DNA of 47,839 bases, taken from Caldilineaceae bacterium (GTDB taxonomy: Bacteria > Chloroflexota > Anaerolineae > Caldilineales > Caldilineaceae). The DNA is taken from assembly GCA_022827195.1 (NCBI GenBank), contig JAJDTL010000017.1, forward strand, positions 1-47,839, given 5' to 3'. The stretch's first letter is position 1. Each line of letters starts with the position of its first letter. This document shows, piece after piece, positions 46,572 to 47,839 of the stretch. The notes beneath the pieces were generated by a model that saw only the letters and a list, made by a program, of their open reading frames with translations, was not told the origin of the DNA and did not search any database. Position numbers and translations under genes: made by a program.

Positions 46572-46661
46572 CAGTTTCGAGTTTCTAGTTTTCAGTTCTT
46601 AGTAACAGCCTGCAACGCCACCCCACGCCGTTACGAAAAACTGGAAACGGACAACTAAAAA
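46572..46661. repeat. Inverted intergenic repeat between nuoCD and nuoI
   Basis: Arm 46572-46606 (containing GTTTCTAGTTTTCAGTT) and arm 46630-46661 (GTTACGAAAAACTGGAAAC) are imperfect reverse complements around a roughly 23-base centre. Same family as 10837, 44755 and 47617. Confidence 0.75.
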
Positions 46662-46679
46662 TCGCAGTTAGGAGACCGC

Positions 46680-47537
46680 ATGTTTGGAACAGGACTACTC
46701 AAAGGTCTCGGCGTGACGTTGAAGCACGCCCTGGAAACATTCGACGATGACCGCGAGAGCGTGCCCGACCGCTACCGCGGCAGCCTTGAACTCGGCAACA
46801 ACCGCCGCGTCATCCAGCAGCCGATCGATCAGGAAGGGCTGCTCACCATCCAGTACCCGGAAGAGAAGCGGCTCCTGCCCGAACGCTTCCGCTACATCCC
46901 CATGCTGATCTGGGACTCGGAAAAGGATGAAGACCGCTGTACCGCCTGCGGCATCTGCGCCAAGGTCTGTCCGCCCCAGTGTATCTGGATCGTGCGCGAC
47001 AGCGACGAGAACGGCAAGCCTCTCACCCGCGCATCCGAATTCTACATCGACGCCGCAGTCTGCATGAGTTGCAGCTTCTGCGTCGAGTTCTGCCCCTTCG
47101 ACGCCATCAAAATGAACCACGATTACGAGCTTGCGGTCTATGATCGCTACCCGCAGCTCGTCTACGACATGGCGGAGCTGACCGTTCCCCTGGAGTACTA
47201 CGCCGCGCTGTGGCCGACCCAGTTCGAAGAGGAGGAGACCCGGCGCCGCGAGGAAGAGGAGAAAAAACGCCGCCAGGACGAGGAGAAGGCCGCCAGGTTG
47301 GCGGCCAAGCAGGCAGAAGCCGCCGTAAAACAGGCCGACGCCCCCGCCGCGCCAAAACGCTCCGCCGCAGAACTGCAGCAGCTGGCCCGCGAACGGGCCG
47401 CGCAGCGCCAGGCACAGTCAGCCGACGGCGGCGGAAGCGATGACGACGACGCCGCGGCCAAAAAGGCGCGCATGGAGGAGCTGAAACGCAAAGCGCAGGA
47501 GCGGGCGCGCCAGCGCAAACTCGAATCCGGCGAATGA
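46680..47537 (+). CDS. nuoI: NADH-quinone oxidoreductase subunit I with long charged tail
   Basis: A 285-residue protein. Two 4Fe-4S clusters (N6a, N6b) are set by Cys87-90-93-97 (CTACGICAKVCP) and Cys128-131-134-138 (CMSCSFCVEFCP). A conserved NuoI is about 160-180 residues; here residues 185-285 form a Glu/Lys/Arg/Ala-rich coiled coil (EEEETRRREEEEKKRRQDEE and further). NuoB also has a charged C-terminal extension. ATG 46680 has AGGAGA upstream. nuoH, which often precedes nuoI, is not here. Confidence 0.95.
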   Translation: MFGTGLLKGLGVTLKHALETFDDDRESVPDRYRGSLELGNNRRVIQQPIDQEGLLTIQYPEEKRLLPERFRYIPMLIWDSEKDEDRCTACGICAKVCPPQCIWIVRDSDENGKPLTRASEFYIDAAVCMSCSFCVEFCPFDAIKMNHDYELAVYDRYPQLVYDMAELTVPLEYYAALWPTQFEEEETRRREEEEKKRRQDEEKAARLAAKQAEAAVKQADAPAAPKRSAAELQQLARERAAQRQAQSADGGGSDDDDAAAKKARMEELKRKAQERARQRKLESGE

Positions 47538-47616
47538 ATCCGCACGGGCGGACCGCTTCCTTCCCTTGACTTGAACCGCCCATCCTGATATGCTTTCGAT
47601 CCGTCTCTCTTAACTG

Positions 47617-47695
47617 CAGTTTCTAGTTTTCAGTTTCAAGTTTTTCGTAACTGCCCAGGGCGACCGGCTTTGCCGTTGCTGAAAACTAGAAACTG
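47617..47695. repeat. 17-bp perfect inverted repeat after nuoI
   Basis: CAGTTTCTAGTTTTCAG (47617-47633) and CTGAAAACTAGAAACTG (47679-47695) are exact reverse complements with a 45-base centre. An insertion element begins six or so bases further on. Confidence 0.9.
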
Positions 47696-47701
47696 ACTAC
47701 T

Positions 47702-47839
47702 AGGTCTCGTTGACGTTTGAAGGATTCTGTCAAAATGGCGACAATAGTAGGATGTCTACCTATAAGATTGCCGACCATCAGTGGCAGAAACTGTACGCAT
47801 TTCTGCAAGGACACCCTCGTGCCTATGCGGGGCAAGAGG
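47702..47839. mobile_element. Left end of an IS5-like element (cut by window edge)
   Basis: The junction CTAG-GTCTCGTTGACG fits an IS5-family terminal repeat next to a YTAR-type target. The transposase starts about 50 bases inside. The right end is outside the window. Confidence 0.55.
47752..47839 (+). CDS. IS5-family transposase, first orf (5' part)
   Basis: ATG 47752 (GTAGG upstream) opens MSTYKIADHQWQKLYAFLQG and continues to the window edge as HPRAYAGQE. This matches the start of IS5/IS427-group transposases (L/I-x-D-x-Q-W-x-x-L/I-x-x-F/L-L), which usually continue in a second overlapping frame. Only 29 codons are visible. Confidence 0.6.
   Translation, partial: MSTYKIADHQWQKLYAFLQGHPRAYAGQE

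Overview
The window looks like a piece of a GC-rich Chloroflexota chromosome, probably the Anaerolineae/Caldilineae side (inference). The reasons are the gene families present (phytanoyl-CoA dioxygenase-like oxygenases, Gfo/Idh/MocA oxidoreductases, a sulfatase, a DUF6807 protein, SH3b and lipoprotein surface proteins, a fused NuoCD), the Gram-positive-type LexA boxes, and the word-like intergenic repeats. No ribosomal RNA or marker set is present to fix the taxonomy.

Layout. 1-0.5 kb: recA (cut by the left edge) under a LexA box. 0.9-7.3 kb: a small unknown gene, an EamA transporter, a 42-residue membrane protein, a glycosyltransferase pair (GT2 then a GT39-like membrane enzyme), MazG with a half tetrapyrrole-methylase domain, and tRNA-Arg(UCG). 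7.4-10.8 kb: three tandem paralogous secreted proteins on the minus strand (a lipoprotein, a four-SH3b protein and a decayed copy). 10.9-13.9 kb: uvrA with its own LexA box. 14.2-20.1 kb: a Nudix/oxidoreductase/M20 peptidase operon, a divergent sugar-isomerase-like gene and a sulfatase with two palindromic operators. 20.6-25.5 kb: acetyltransferases, an orphan Phd-type antitoxin, a dynamin-like GTPase and two membrane proteins, one under a near-LexA promoter.

25.9-31.4 kb is the most striking part and is visibly AT-richer than its surroundings. A TrlF-like PHP-ATPase gene (a presumed DNA-targeting defence protein) is split by a complete 2,760-bp IS1595-family element. The element has near-identical terminal inverted repeats and a perfect 8-bp target duplication. 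It carries a transposase, a DNA adenine methyltransferase, a PD-(D/E)XK nuclease and a 50-residue basic protein, all in one apparent operon. This reads as a restriction-modification module travelling inside an insertion sequence and inactivating another defence gene.

31.7-38.8 kb is a catabolic block: two PhyH-like dioxygenases, a lipoprotein with discoidin and sorbosone-dehydrogenase-like domains, two coupled Gfo/Idh/MocA oxidoreductases and a DUF6807 protein. A 124-bp duplicate of the first dioxygenase's 3' end lies on the far side of the lipoprotein gene. 38.9-43.6 kb is a toxin-antitoxin cluster: MntA-HepT with a frameshifted toxin, DUF7662-PIN, Phd-PIN and DUF4258-DUF2283, interspersed with decayed or unknown genes. 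43.7-47.5 kb holds respiratory complex I genes nuoB, nuoCD and nuoI behind a strong promoter and separated by intergenic repeats. The window ends inside the start of an IS5-like transposase.

How genes work together: recA, uvrA and possibly the 24.9-25.5 kb membrane gene form a visible SOS set. The Nudix/oxidoreductase/M20 genes and the two oxidoreductases at 35.5-37.6 kb are translationally coupled operons. In the IS element the methyltransferase and nuclease frames overlap, so modification and restriction are expected to be co-translated.
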